A program made the position numbers and the translations under genes. From contig JAABSO010000010.1 in assembly GCA_011390335.1 (NCBI GenBank), positions 1 through 64,000 of the forward strand: 64,000 nt of DNA, written 5' to 3'. This DNA comes from Desulfotignum sp. (GTDB taxonomy: Bacteria; Desulfobacterota; Desulfobacteria; Desulfobacterales; Desulfobacteraceae). Every line of letters starts with the position of its first letter. Within the stretch, counting starts at the first letter, position 1. Positions 1-7,724 of this stretch are shown in pieces. The notes beneath the pieces were generated by a model. That model was not told the DNA's origin and did no database searches. It was given only the letters and a program-made list of their open reading frames with translations.

Positions 1-75
1 GGTATCAACAAGGCCATAGAAAGCCAGGCCGGAAAAAATAAGCATGATCACGGCAATGTAATAGATGTATCTCAT
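1..75 (-). CDS. Partial membrane or exported protein (N-terminus only)
   Basis: An ATG at 75 opens a frame that runs off the left edge of the window, giving 25 residues. A GAAGGA ribosome binding site lies about 7 bases upstream. The residues are almost all hydrophobic (MRYIYYIAVIMLIFSGLAFY), which indicates a signal peptide or first membrane helix. It follows the HAD-like gene by 21 bases on the same strand, so the two are probably cotranscribed. The product cannot be identified from this fragment. Confidence 0.6.
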   Translation of the reverse strand, partial: MRYIYYIAVIMLIFSGLAFYGLVDT

Positions 76-96
76 GAGGGGTCCTTCACCTTTGAA

Positions 97-546
97 TTAT
101 TCGTCCACAATCAGTCGGCCTGTATTTCTTTCCACCTGGATGCAGCGGTCATCATAGAGCCTGTGCATCTGATAGTCTTTAATATTTGTGATTTCCAGGT
201 CAGGCAGGTGGTTGTCTTTCAGCCACTTTCTAATGATGGAGATCTGTTCCGGATCTCCTGCCCTGGCGGTAAATATCTTGACACGTATTCCGTTGTTCAG
301 CATTTTTTTTACCAGAGCCAGCATGGCAGGAACCGGTTCTCCGATGCGGCCCATACCAGCGGACAGGTTGTCACAGGCCAGTGTCCCGTCAAGATCAATG
401 CCTGTCCAGATTCTTGGCAACACCGCATCTGCCCTGTCAACGGACCTGGTTTGGGTATGGTTTTCAGGGTCTGCAGGCGGGATGGTATATTCTTTGTCAA
501 TTTCCTGCTTTGCCTTTTGAAAATAATTTTTTATGCGTTCAAACAT
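97..546 (-). CDS. HAD-superfamily phosphatase-like protein
   Basis: A 149-residue protein. Motif I of HAD hydrolases (GIDLDGTLA) appears near residue 50, with the nucleophile and acid/base aspartates two residues apart. A motif II-like stretch (VKIFTARAG) follows near residue 93. The C-terminal YDDRCIQVERNTGRL resembles the end of short phage- and plasmid-type HAD domains. ATG 546 is preferred over GTG 555 because a GAGGTGAT ribosome binding site fits it. The substrate is unknown. The protein is soluble, with a charged N-terminal extension of about 45 residues. Confidence 0.7.
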   Translation of the reverse strand: MFERIKNYFQKAKQEIDKEYTIPPADPENHTQTRSVDRADAVLPRIWTGIDLDGTLACDNLSAGMGRIGEPVPAMLALVKKMLNNGIRVKIFTARAGDPEQISIIRKWLKDNHLPDLEITNIKDYQMHRLYDDRCIQVERNTGRLIVDE

Positions 547-784
547 ATGGATCACCTCGGGAAAATACTACGGATTCCCCTTGTAAAAGTCAAGAAAACC
601 CCTGCTGAATCTGAATGGAAAAGAGGGCGCAATATATTTTCATTGAACTGGCATGCCGGTTTCAGGTAATATGCTGCCCAGGGCAAACAAAAAAAGAGAA
701 CAAACTGTCTTGATATGGATCAGGATTGACCACCATGCATCTGTGTGCCCGGGTTTCATAGAAATTTCTTAAAGGAGGCGTACC

Positions 785-1885
785 TTGAAAAAAATTATAT
801 GGGTTGTACTGGCGGCTTTGGTCTTCTGCATTGCTGCAGAGGCCCAGACAGAACAGGCATCCAATGAAACAATGGAAAAAGACCTGTTTGAGACAGGCGT
901 CCTTCAGTTTCAACAAGGGGAATACCAGCAGGCAGTTGATACATTTTCCGATCTCATCGATCTGTTTCCGCAGAATGCAGATGCCTTTAAAAACAGGGGT
1001 GTCGCCTATATGAAACTGGAAAAATTTGATGATGCCATTCCAGATTTTGAATCTGCCAAAAATATTTCTCCCAATCTGAAGGGGGTTTACAGTAACCTTG
1101 GGGTGATATGGTATTACAAGGAAAATTATGAAAAAGCCATTGAAAATTATAACAGGGAAATTGAAATTACCCCTGACAATGCTGTAGCATATTTTAACCG
1201 GGCCCTGTCCATGACCAAACTGGGTGAGACTGATAATGCCCTTTCCGACCTGACAGCTGCCATCTCGATTTCCCCTGATTTCTACTGGGCCATCTGTTAC
1301 AAGGCAGATCTGCTTGCCCATACCGGTCAGGTGGAAGAAGCCATTGCATTGTATGAGATGGCCATAGAAATAGACCGCGAAACCCCCTATGCCATTGAAA
1401 AGCTGGCCCGGCTTCAGGAGTCTGCCACAGATGCTGCCGGCGAAGGATCTTTGGCAGAAGCTGCACAGAGTGCAGAATCCCCTGCAGATACTGACCCATC
1501 CGGTGCTGCAGACCAGACCGAAGATCCAGACCAGACCGGGAGGCTTGGACAGACAGAATCTGCGGAACAATCCAAGGTTACAGACCAGTTGGAAACCAGG
1601 GTTCATGCAGGGGATGAAAATAGAAGGGCAGAATCTGATGCACCCGTGTATACCCTCCAGTCAGGAGCATTCCTTATTCAGGAAAATGCCCGGAATTTAG
1701 AAGAAAAACTTATTAACAATGGGTTTGATACAAAAATACTGATCCTTATGGACAAAAAGCAGCGGTCCTGGTACCTGGTGCGGTCCGGTCGATATCCCAC
1801 ACGAAACGATGCCCGAAAAGACACCGCAGCGCTTCAGAAACTGACCGGCATTGCCCCTGCCATTCGTCCAGAGGGTGCCTGGTAA
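785..1885 (+). CDS. Exported TPR-repeat protein with C-terminal SPOR domain
   Basis: A 366-residue protein starting at TTG, supported by an AGGAGG ribosome binding site 6 bases upstream. Residues 1-20 form a signal peptide ending AEA. Residues 33-215 contain about five tetratricopeptide repeats. Residues 216-285 are an acidic linker rich in Asp, Gln and Thr. Residues 289-362 match a SPOR domain (YTLQSGAFLIQENA), which in known proteins binds glycan strands lacking stem peptides at division sites. It is probably periplasmic and peptidoglycan-associated. It stands alone: the neighbours lie on the other strand or across a repeat. Confidence 0.75.
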   Translation: MKKIIWVVLAALVFCIAAEAQTEQASNETMEKDLFETGVLQFQQGEYQQAVDTFSDLIDLFPQNADAFKNRGVAYMKLEKFDDAIPDFESAKNISPNLKGVYSNLGVIWYYKENYEKAIENYNREIEITPDNAVAYFNRALSMTKLGETDNALSDLTAAISISPDFYWAICYKADLLAHTGQVEEAIALYEMAIEIDRETPYAIEKLARLQESATDAAGEGSLAEAAQSAESPADTDPSGAADQTEDPDQTGRLGQTESAEQSKVTDQLETRVHAGDENRRAESDAPVYTLQSGAFLIQENARNLEEKLINNGFDTKILILMDKKQRSWYLVRSGRYPTRNDARKDTAALQKLTGIAPAIRPEGAW

Positions 1886-1913
1886 CAGCCTGCCTGGTAT
1901 TTTAATTCAGGAA

Positions 1914-1982
1914 GGGTCAGGTTTGCATTATTGCGTTTTTGGTTCTTGAGAATAAAACACACAATAAAACAAGCCTGAGCCC
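1914..1982. repeat. Degenerate R1 inverted-repeat element
   Basis: Begins GGGTCAGGTTTGCATTATTG and ends AACAAGCCTGAGCCC, so the ends are imperfect inverted repeats of the element family seen better preserved at 14967, 21545 and 44501. It closely resembles the copy at 5751-5833, including the internal GCGTTTTTGGT block. It lies between the TPR gene and motB. There is no coding content. Confidence 0.6.
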
Positions 1983-2023
1983 GTTCATTACATTACAAAT
2001 TTTTCCCTGCTGGTTATACTTCC

Positions 2024-2076
2024 GGCTAACAGCTAACAGCTAATAGCTAATAGCTAATAGCTAACGGCTAACGGCT
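2024..2076. repeat. Tandem heptamer repeat (AGCTAAY type)
   Basis: About seven consecutive 7-base units of the form GCTAACA, GCTAATA or GCTAACG. A related array occurs at 60816-60844, and both are close to a CCCGYCAGGGCATG word. There are no spacers, so this is not a CRISPR array. Function unknown. Confidence 0.7.
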
Positions 2077-2109
2077 TCCTGTTTCATTATTCCCGTCAGG
2101 GCATGGCCT

Positions 2110-2895
2110 TTATAGCTGGTCATCCTGTATCAGGGATATTTCCACCCGGCGGTTTGCCCGGCGGCTGTCCGGGTCGGTATTCGGGGCAACCGGCTGGTAA
2201 GGACCAAAGCCTTCCACTGAAATAAGGGCCGGATTTACATCCCGTGCCATGAGAAATTTGGCCACACCCAGCGCCCTTGCAACAGACAATTCCCAGTTGG
2301 AGGGAAACCTGGGGGTATGAATCGGTGTACTGTCTGTATGGCCTGACACCACGATACGAAATCCCTGTTCTTTAGACAGGGTATCCGCAATTTTTGTCAG
2401 CGGTCCTTTGATATGTTCCAGCAGCTCGGCCCGGGCTGTGGGAAAACTGATGTTTTCACCTATGACCAGTTTGATGCGGTCCCGGGTCATTCTGATTTCA
2501 TAATCAGACAGGGCCGTACCGGCCATGGCCAGGTGCAGATCCTTTTCCAGGGCAGCAAATTCCGGGATATCCCGGGGTTTGTACGCATCATGGGAAGGTG
2601 TGTTGTCCGCAGGGCTGGTGTCTTTTTGTGGTTTGGTGTGATCCTGAAAAACAGGTTTTTTGAATACCTTTGCAACCTGTTCGTGCGTTTTTGTGATACT
2701 TATTGGTGGAGTCGGGACTGCATAGAGCATGATAAAAAAAATCAAGATCAGGGTCATGAGATCCAGCATGCTCCAGAGTCCGGTATCTTCAGGTTCAAAA
2801 GCGCTTAAAAACTGGCTTCGCTGCAGACGCAGGCGTTTTCTTTCAGAGATTTCCAGTTCCGTTCTCAAATTTTTGACAAGGGTATCAGATCTCAT
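2110..2895 (-). CDS. motB: MotB-like stator protein with OmpA C-terminal domain
   Basis: A 261-residue protein. A single membrane helix at about 42-62 contains Asp45 (WSMLDLMTLILIFF), matching the ion-binding aspartate of MotB. After a periplasmic linker, residues 150-258 form an OmpA/MotB peptidoglycan-binding domain with VSGHTDSTPI and RRANRRVEI. The motA-like gene ends 6 bases upstream, so the two form a stator pair. No other flagellar genes lie nearby. A role in gliding or another ion-driven motor, or in TolQR/ExbBD-like energy transfer, cannot be excluded. Confidence 0.8.
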   Translation of the reverse strand: MRSDTLVKNLRTELEISERKRLRLQRSQFLSAFEPEDTGLWSMLDLMTLILIFFIMLYAVPTPPISITKTHEQVAKVFKKPVFQDHTKPQKDTSPADNTPSHDAYKPRDIPEFAALEKDLHLAMAGTALSDYEIRMTRDRIKLVIGENISFPTARAELLEHIKGPLTKIADTLSKEQGFRIVVSGHTDSTPIHTPRFPSNWELSVARALGVAKFLMARDVNPALISVEGFGPYQPVAPNTDPDSRRANRRVEISLIQDDQL

Positions 2896-2901
2896 GAGAA
2901 A

Positions 2902-3744
2902 TCACCTGACAAACTCTTTTTCCAGAGACAGTTTCATCTCCGGCACTTCTTTTGGATTTTTCTGCGTTTTGAGGGTAACACCGGCATAGGTGTTGTCATC
3001 GTGGAAAAATTCGCCGATGCAATACCGCAGGCGGTACCTGATGAGTTTGGAATTGACATTGTCGGAAATGTCCAGGATACCCTCTATGATCAGGGCAAGT
3101 TTAATGGAATCCTGCCGGGTTTGTTCCGTAATTTTTTTGGACATGGGCAGGGCCAGCACATTGGCATACAGCAGGCCGTAAAATGTGGTGAGCAGGGCCA
3201 GTGCAACCCCTTTTCCGATCATTTCAGGAGATCCCATGTGGTGGAGGACATTGATCAGGCCGATGATGGTGCCCACAAACCCGAATACCGGCATGAGTTT
3301 CACCATGGTGTTGACCAGTTCCGCCTGGGAACGACGGGCAGACAGAAAACTGTCATACCGCCGTTCCAGGGTTTTGAAAATGGTATACCGGTCATAGCCG
3401 TCCACCACCATTTCAACGCCCATCTTCAAAAAATCATTGTCGATTTTTTGGGATTCTGCATCCAGGGCCATGGCTCCCTTGGAACGTTTGATCCTGGAAA
3501 GATTTTCAATCTCATCGATAATCTGGCTGAAATCTTTTTTGTCTTTGGAAAAAGCCCGGCATATGCTGTGAAAAAGCGCTGTAAAAAGGGATGGGGGATA
3601 GGAAATAATACAGCAGGTCAGTGTGCCGGTTAAAACAATCAGATTGCTTTTAATGTTGGCGGAAATCGAGGACAGGTCTGAGACCGTTCCGGATAATATG
3701 GCAAATACGAGGATGCCGGAAACAGGCAAAATTTTTTGAAGCAC
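2902..3744 (-). CDS. motA: MotA-like proton channel subunit
   Basis: A 280-residue integral membrane protein, predicted to have helices near 5-25, 32-52, 150-172 and 182-202. The MotA signature VKLMPVFGFVGTIIGLINVL is followed by ALLTTFYGLLYANVLALP, as in MotA/TolQ/ExbB channels. A roughly 60-residue C-terminal extension reaches past the usual end. The start is GTG with AGGAG upstream. It is followed 6 bases later by the motB-like gene and should form the A5B2 type of stator with it. Confidence 0.82.
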   Translation of the reverse strand: MLQKILPVSGILVFAILSGTVSDLSSISANIKSNLIVLTGTLTCCIISYPPSLFTALFHSICRAFSKDKKDFSQIIDEIENLSRIKRSKGAMALDAESQKIDNDFLKMGVEMVVDGYDRYTIFKTLERRYDSFLSARRSQAELVNTMVKLMPVFGFVGTIIGLINVLHHMGSPEMIGKGVALALLTTFYGLLYANVLALPMSKKITEQTRQDSIKLALIIEGILDISDNVNSKLIRYRLRYCIGEFFHDDNTYAGVTLKTQKNPKEVPEMKLSLEKEFVR

Positions 3745-4082
3745 GGGGCTTTTCTCCTTATTGTAAGCCGCATCAACGCAGCAGGGTATTCTTTTCTCAA
3801 CTTCGGAGTAGGCTGACCCCGTTCATCATCGTTGAAGTCCGAAAGTTGATTTTTTTTTATATACCGAAACATCTAGCAGGATGCATGCCAAAAAAGGTGA
3901 GAGGGTGGAAATCCTTAAAAATAAGAAGGTTACATGGGAAGCGGAAAAAACATGGTGTGCAGGTTCTAAAAAAAGGGAAATAATTTCCCGGGAAAAAGGA
4001 CCTTTTCTGCCGCAAATGCATATGAAGGCCTGCCGCATGCAGCATCAGAGAATGGCGTGATCCCTAAAGATGGTGGTATGGC
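3745..4082. other. 338-base non-coding stretch with inverted repeat
   Basis: No convincing gene. An inverted repeat CAACTTCGGA (3798-3807) faces TCCGAAAGTTG (3838-3848) around a CTGACCCCGTTCATCATC word that also occurs at the edge of the R1 copy at 5751. It lies upstream of the MotA-like gene and could hold its promoter or a remnant repeat. No clear -35/-10 pair was found. Confidence 0.4.
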
Positions 4083-4715
4083 TTATGGGGTGGGTGAGGT
4101 CAGGCCCTTGGCAATGGCATATTTTGTCAGGCCGGCAATGGTATGGATGCCCAGTTTGTCTTTGATGTTTTTCCGGTGGACATCGATGGTCTTGCCGCTC
4201 AGGCACAGTGTGTCTGCCATCTCCTTTGTGGTGCGGCCTTCTGCGATGAGGGTGAAAACCTCTCTTTCACGCAGGGAAAGCAAAGAAAGTCTGTCGGGAG
4301 ACCCTTTTATCATCAGATGGGTGATCTCCGGGCTCAGATAAATGTTTCCTGCCAGAACGGTTTGCAAAGCCATGACCAGTTCATTGTAGGAGCAGGATTT
4401 GAGTATATATCCGGAAGCCCCGGCATCCAGCATGCCCTTGACATAGATTTTTTCCGTGTGCATGGACAGCGCCAGCACCCGGATCTTTGGGTTGGCTGCC
4501 AGGATTTGCCGGGTGGCTTCCATACCGTTGAGGCCGGGCATGCTGATATCGATGAGTACCAGGTCCGGGTTATGTTCCAGGGACAAAGATACTGCCTCTT
4601 TTCCGCTGTCAGCCTCGGCCATGACAACAAAGTCTTCTTCTTTGTTCAGGGCCCGGGAAATCCCATGGTGAACAATTTTGTGGTCATCCGCAATGATGAG
4701 CGTGTGTTTTTTCAT
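4083..4715 (-). CDS. NarL/LuxR-family response regulator
   Basis: A 210-residue protein. An N-terminal receiver domain has the acidic pair D10/D11, phospho-acceptor D56 (VLIDISMP) and a C-terminal Lys (YILKS). A LuxR-type helix-turn-helix at about 145-205 carries LSLREREVFTLIAEG and KTIDVHRKNI. Its start overlaps the end of the upstream kinase gene by 32 bases, a typical translationally coupled kinase-regulator pair. It is a DNA-binding transcription factor; targets are unknown. Confidence 0.88.
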   Translation of the reverse strand: MKKHTLIIADDHKIVHHGISRALNKEEDFVVMAEADSGKEAVSLSLEHNPDLVLIDISMPGLNGMEATRQILAANPKIRVLALSMHTEKIYVKGMLDAGASGYILKSCSYNELVMALQTVLAGNIYLSPEITHLMIKGSPDRLSLLSLREREVFTLIAEGRTTKEMADTLCLSGKTIDVHRKNIKDKLGIHTIAGLTKYAIAKGLTSPTP

Positions 4716-5529
4716 GGGGGCTTTCTTTTGTCATTACCGGTGTTGTGATGGTGATCTGTGTGCCCTGTTCCGGGGCGGAGTCAATTTTCAGGGTGCCGCC
4801 GAAATTCTGTATACGTTCCGACAGGCTGTAAAGTCCGAAGCCGCAATCCTGCATGTTTTTTACCTTTTCAATGTCCATACCGCAGCCCTGGTCTGCCACC
4901 TGCAGGATGATGTCCTGGTCTGTCACAGATAGCTGGATTTTTGCTTTTAAGGTGCCGGCATGTTTGCGGATATTGGTCAACAGCTCATTTGCCGCCCGGT
5001 AGAGGGTGACTTTCAGGGCGTGATGCAATGGGACAGGGTCTTTTACATGGTTGGTATAGACAAACTCGGTTTTTTCCTGTGCATTGGTTTCCTCCACCAG
5101 AAATCCGATAGCAATATCAATATCAAAATCATCCAGGATGGGGGGTGACAGCCGGTATATCAGGGATCTGACTTCCCGCAGCGCCTGTTCCAGAGCCGAT
5201 TGGATATCATGAAGATCCTCCGTCCGGGGAGTGGTGCCCGATTCGGTGATATTTTTTATTCTGGAGATGCCCATGCCCAGGGTCTGGGCAATGGAGTCAT
5301 GGAGATCCGAAGCAATGGTTTTGCGCTGGATCTCTTCGCAATGGACCAGGTGTTCGTTGAGCTGTTTCAGCTGGGCGGTACGTCGGGAAAGAGAAGCGGT
5401 GTGGGCCGCAGTTGTGTCATCATGTTTCGATATTTTGCAAACCAGATGCACCAGTTTTTGAAAGTGCCGGGTACACAGTTTACGCAAAAGTGATGGTTTA
5501 ATGGATGGTGCTTTTACATTGTCTTCCAT
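4684..5529 (-). CDS. HisKA_3-type sensor histidine kinase
   Basis: A 281-residue soluble kinase. Residues 60-130 form a HisKA_3 dimerisation domain with phospho-acceptor His77 in ASDLHDSIAQTL. Residues 165-270 form a HATPase domain with an N-box (ANELLTNIRKHA) and G-boxes (ADQGCGMD, GFGLYSL). There are no membrane helices and no obvious N-terminal sensor domain. It is the cognate partner of the NarL-type regulator it overlaps. The upstream DNA is filled by repeat copies. Confidence 0.87.
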   Translation of the reverse strand: MEDNVKAPSIKPSLLRKLCTRHFQKLVHLVCKISKHDDTTAAHTASLSRRTAQLKQLNEHLVHCEEIQRKTIASDLHDSIAQTLGMGISRIKNITESGTTPRTEDLHDIQSALEQALREVRSLIYRLSPPILDDFDIDIAIGFLVEETNAQEKTEFVYTNHVKDPVPLHHALKVTLYRAANELLTNIRKHAGTLKAKIQLSVTDQDIILQVADQGCGMDIEKVKNMQDCGFGLYSLSERIQNFGGTLKIDSAPEQGTQITITTPVMTKESPHEKTHAHHCG

Positions 5530-5600
5530 GAAATAAATTTATACACCATCCATACCGGATTGGCAAGGACAGGCCGGAGTTCCCACCAGGGGCATGGCAT

Positions 5601-5690
5601 GCAACCATATTCTGTTCAGCTGCTTGATATCCGCCCCCTGAGGGTGCCGTGTCAATATATGTAACGCTGCTTCTACATGTGATTACCCTG
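5601..5690. repeat. R2 repeat element, internally deleted copy
   Basis: Shares CAGCTGCTTGATATCCGCCC, CCCTGAGGGTGCCGTG and TCAATATATGTAACGCTGC with the full copy at 47342-47490. It jumps directly from the first hairpin arm to the right flank, so about 70 bases containing the loop and the second arm are missing. It lies between the kinase and GAF genes. Confidence 0.7.
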
Positions 5691-5750
5691 TTAGTCCCAC
5701 GGGGCCAACTTGTGTTTCCCATGCCTGAACAGCTGATACATGATTTAGGA

Positions 5751-5833
5751 GAGGTCAGGCTTGCATTATTGCGTTTTTGGTCCTTGAGAAGAACCAATTT
5801 TTGATAAAAACACAATAAAACAAGCCTGACCCC
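5751..5833. repeat. R1 inverted-repeat element
   Basis: Ends GAGGTCAGGCTTGCATTATT and AACAAGCCTGACCCC are imperfect inverted repeats of the R1 family. The internal part resembles the copy at 1914-1982 rather than the 95 bp copies. Non-coding. Confidence 0.7.
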
Positions 5834-5870
5834 GTTCATCATGAACGGTCCAGGGGGCGGGCCTGGAGGC

Positions 5871-6488
5871 TCAATAATCGCAGATGGACTGGTCCACACT
5901 GGCAGGAACCCCTTCATAGGGGGTCCACTTGTGAGACCGGTAACTGTCTCCATCCCGCATGTTCTTTAAAATTTCTATGCTGGTCTTATACCCTTTGTAC
6001 ATGCGGCACATGTCCATGGCCATGCCGCAGATCAGGGCCACTGCCTGGGCCAGGGTAATGTCGCTGTGGGAAAATTCCCAGGGCTCTGCCGTGTAGACCC
6101 GCAAAGCCCCCAGAATTTTGTTGTGGCTGATGATGGGAACCCCTAAAAGAGAGGCAATGCCTTCTTTTTTCGCCATGTCAGGATACTCGATGCGGGGATC
6201 ATCCATGACATCATAGATGGCAATGGGAACCGCATCTTTGGCTTCTTTTATGCTTTGCATAAAATGAACCGGCCCTTTGCTCAAATACTCCCGGCTCAGC
6301 CCTGATGATGCCACAAGTCCCAGTTCCCGGGTTTCTCTTTCCACCAGAAACACCGAACTTCCTTTGGCGTTGAATGCGGTTTTAACGCTTTCCGCCGTAA
6401 CCAGTGCGACTTCCTCCGGGTCCCGGCACTGGGAAATGGCGGTGGTGAGTTTGATGATGGTGTCATAATACATAACATGCTTTTCCAT
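5871..6488 (-). CDS. GAF-domain protein
   Basis: A 205-residue soluble protein. Residues 8-165 match a GAF fold (YYDTIIKLTTAIS near the start, SLLGVPIISHNKILGALRVY in the core). No output domain follows; the last 35 residues are polar and end VDQSICDY. It may sense a small ligand or redox state and act through partners. An AAGGAGG ribosome binding site supports the ATG. The gene stands alone, flanked by repeats upstream of the kinase gene. Confidence 0.72.
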   Translation of the reverse strand: MEKHVMYYDTIIKLTTAISQCRDPEEVALVTAESVKTAFNAKGSSVFLVERETRELGLVASSGLSREYLSKGPVHFMQSIKEAKDAVPIAIYDVMDDPRIEYPDMAKKEGIASLLGVPIISHNKILGALRVYTAEPWEFSHSDITLAQAVALICGMAMDMCRMYKGYKTSIEILKNMRDGDSYRSHKWTPYEGVPASVDQSICDY

Positions 6489-6794
6489 ATCAGCCTCCTT
6501 GGTTAAGGGTATTTCAGCTGCACCTGAGGGTGCAGGGCATATCTTTTAAGATATCATCCAGATCAGGAGAAACGGAAAAACAGATTAGCAGCAGCTGTGA
6601 TACAGTAAGGGAATATCCTGTGCCCAGGGTTCCACGCCACGGTCCAGAAGGTGCGGTCAGCATGCGATACTTGAGAATAATACCACTATAAAGGAATAGC
6701 AGACTTTCGTCAAAGGATTTATTTTACATCGCCGGCACTTGACAAAACTCTCTGGTTTCGTAAAATTTAAGGCAGTACCCTTGTCAAAGGAGAT
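6489..6794. other. 306-base divergent intergenic region
   Basis: Separates the leftward GAF gene from the rightward DUF362 gene. It contains a small palindrome CTGCACC/GGGTGCAG at 6518-6534 near the GAF start and the sigma-70-type promoter listed at 6739-6766. No further gene or RNA was recognised. Confidence 0.5.
6739..6766 (+). promoter_or_regulatory. Sigma-70-type promoter for DUF362/polyferredoxin operon
   Basis: A perfect -35 TTGACA (6739-6744) and a -10 TAAAAT (6761-6766) are separated by 16 bases. They lie 28 bases before the ATG, which has its own AAAGGAG ribosome binding site. Confidence 0.55.
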
Positions 6795-7724
6795 ATGAAA
6801 ATGAACAGACGAAAATTCTTGAAACAGGTAACCCTCTGGTCGGCAGGCATGCTGATGGTGCCCCCGGTATTTGATATAAGCCCGGAGGCGCTGGGGGCGA
6901 AAACAGATGCTGCCCCGGATATTTTTGCAGCAAAGGGAAAGGATATCCCTGCCATGGTCCAGCAGCTTGTGAATACCATGGGCGGCATGGCCCGGTTTGT
7001 GAAAAAAGGCGACACCGTGGTAATCAAACCCAATATCGGGTGGGACCGGAATGTGGACCAGGGGGCCAATACCCATCCAATGGTTGTGACCGCCCTTGCC
7101 GGCCTGGCCCTGGAGGCAGGTGCTGCAAAAGTGCTGGTATTTGACCGGACCTGCAATGAAGAGCGGCGCTGCTATCAGAACAGTGGGATCAAGCCGGCCC
7201 TGGATGCCATGGGTGACCGCAGGATTGCCTGCGAATATATCGATGACCGTAAATTTGTGCCCGTAAAAATCAAAAATGGCCGCTCTCTTACGGAATGGTC
7301 TTTTTACAAGGATGCATTGACAGCAGACTGTTATATCAATGTGCCGGTGGCCAAGCACCACAGCTCCTCCGGCCTGACCCTGGGACTGAAAAATGCCATG
7401 GGCGTGATCGGGGGCCGGCGGGGCCGCCTGCACATGGACCTGAGTGCCAGGATTGCGGATTTGAACCTGGTGATCCAGCCGGATTTCACCCTGGTGGATG
7501 CCACAAGAATAATGCTGCGGAACGGACCTTCCGGGGGCAGCCTTTCTGATGTGAAAATCATGGACACCCTGATTGCCGGAACCGATCCGGTGGCGGTGGA
7601 TGCGTATGCCACCACCTTGTTTGGCATGGCGCCTGCTGATGTACAGTCAACAGTTGAGGGATTCCAACGGGGACTTGGCCAGATGGATCTTTCCAGATGC
7701 AGGATCCAGGTGTTTGACATTTGA
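6795..7724 (+). CDS. Tat-exported DUF362 protein
   Basis: A 309-residue protein. A twin-arginine signal (NRRKFLKQ) precedes a hydrophobic stretch to about residue 25, so it is probably exported folded. The rest matches DUF362 (VVIKPNIGW, INVPVAKHHSSSGLTLGLKN, AGTDPVAVDAYA), a family often carrying or accompanying Fe-S clusters; no cysteine cluster motif is visible here. It is followed with overlapping stop and start codons by a membrane polyferredoxin, suggesting a membrane-linked redox pair. The exact reaction is unknown. Confidence 0.8.
   Translation: MKMNRRKFLKQVTLWSAGMLMVPPVFDISPEALGAKTDAAPDIFAAKGKDIPAMVQQLVNTMGGMARFVKKGDTVVIKPNIGWDRNVDQGANTHPMVVTALAGLALEAGAAKVLVFDRTCNEERRCYQNSGIKPALDAMGDRRIACEYIDDRKFVPVKIKNGRSLTEWSFYKDALTADCYINVPVAKHHSSSGLTLGLKNAMGVIGGRRGRLHMDLSARIADLNLVIQPDFTLVDATRIMLRNGPSGGSLSDVKIMDTLIAGTDPVAVDAYATTLFGMAPADVQSTVEGFQRGLGQMDLSRCRIQVFDI

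Noticed and set aside
662-1606. A long open frame antisense to the TPR/SPOR gene
   Set aside because: It is cysteine- and phenylalanine-rich, has no ribosome binding site or recognisable domain, and overlaps a well-supported gene; it is a shadow frame.
2024-2076. CRISPR array
   Set aside because: Units are 7 bases with no spacers and no cas genes in the window.
6518-6534. Small palindrome CTGCACC/GGGTGCAG upstream of the GAF gene as an operator
   Set aside because: Only seven bases per arm, single occurrence and no matching site elsewhere; not enough to call.
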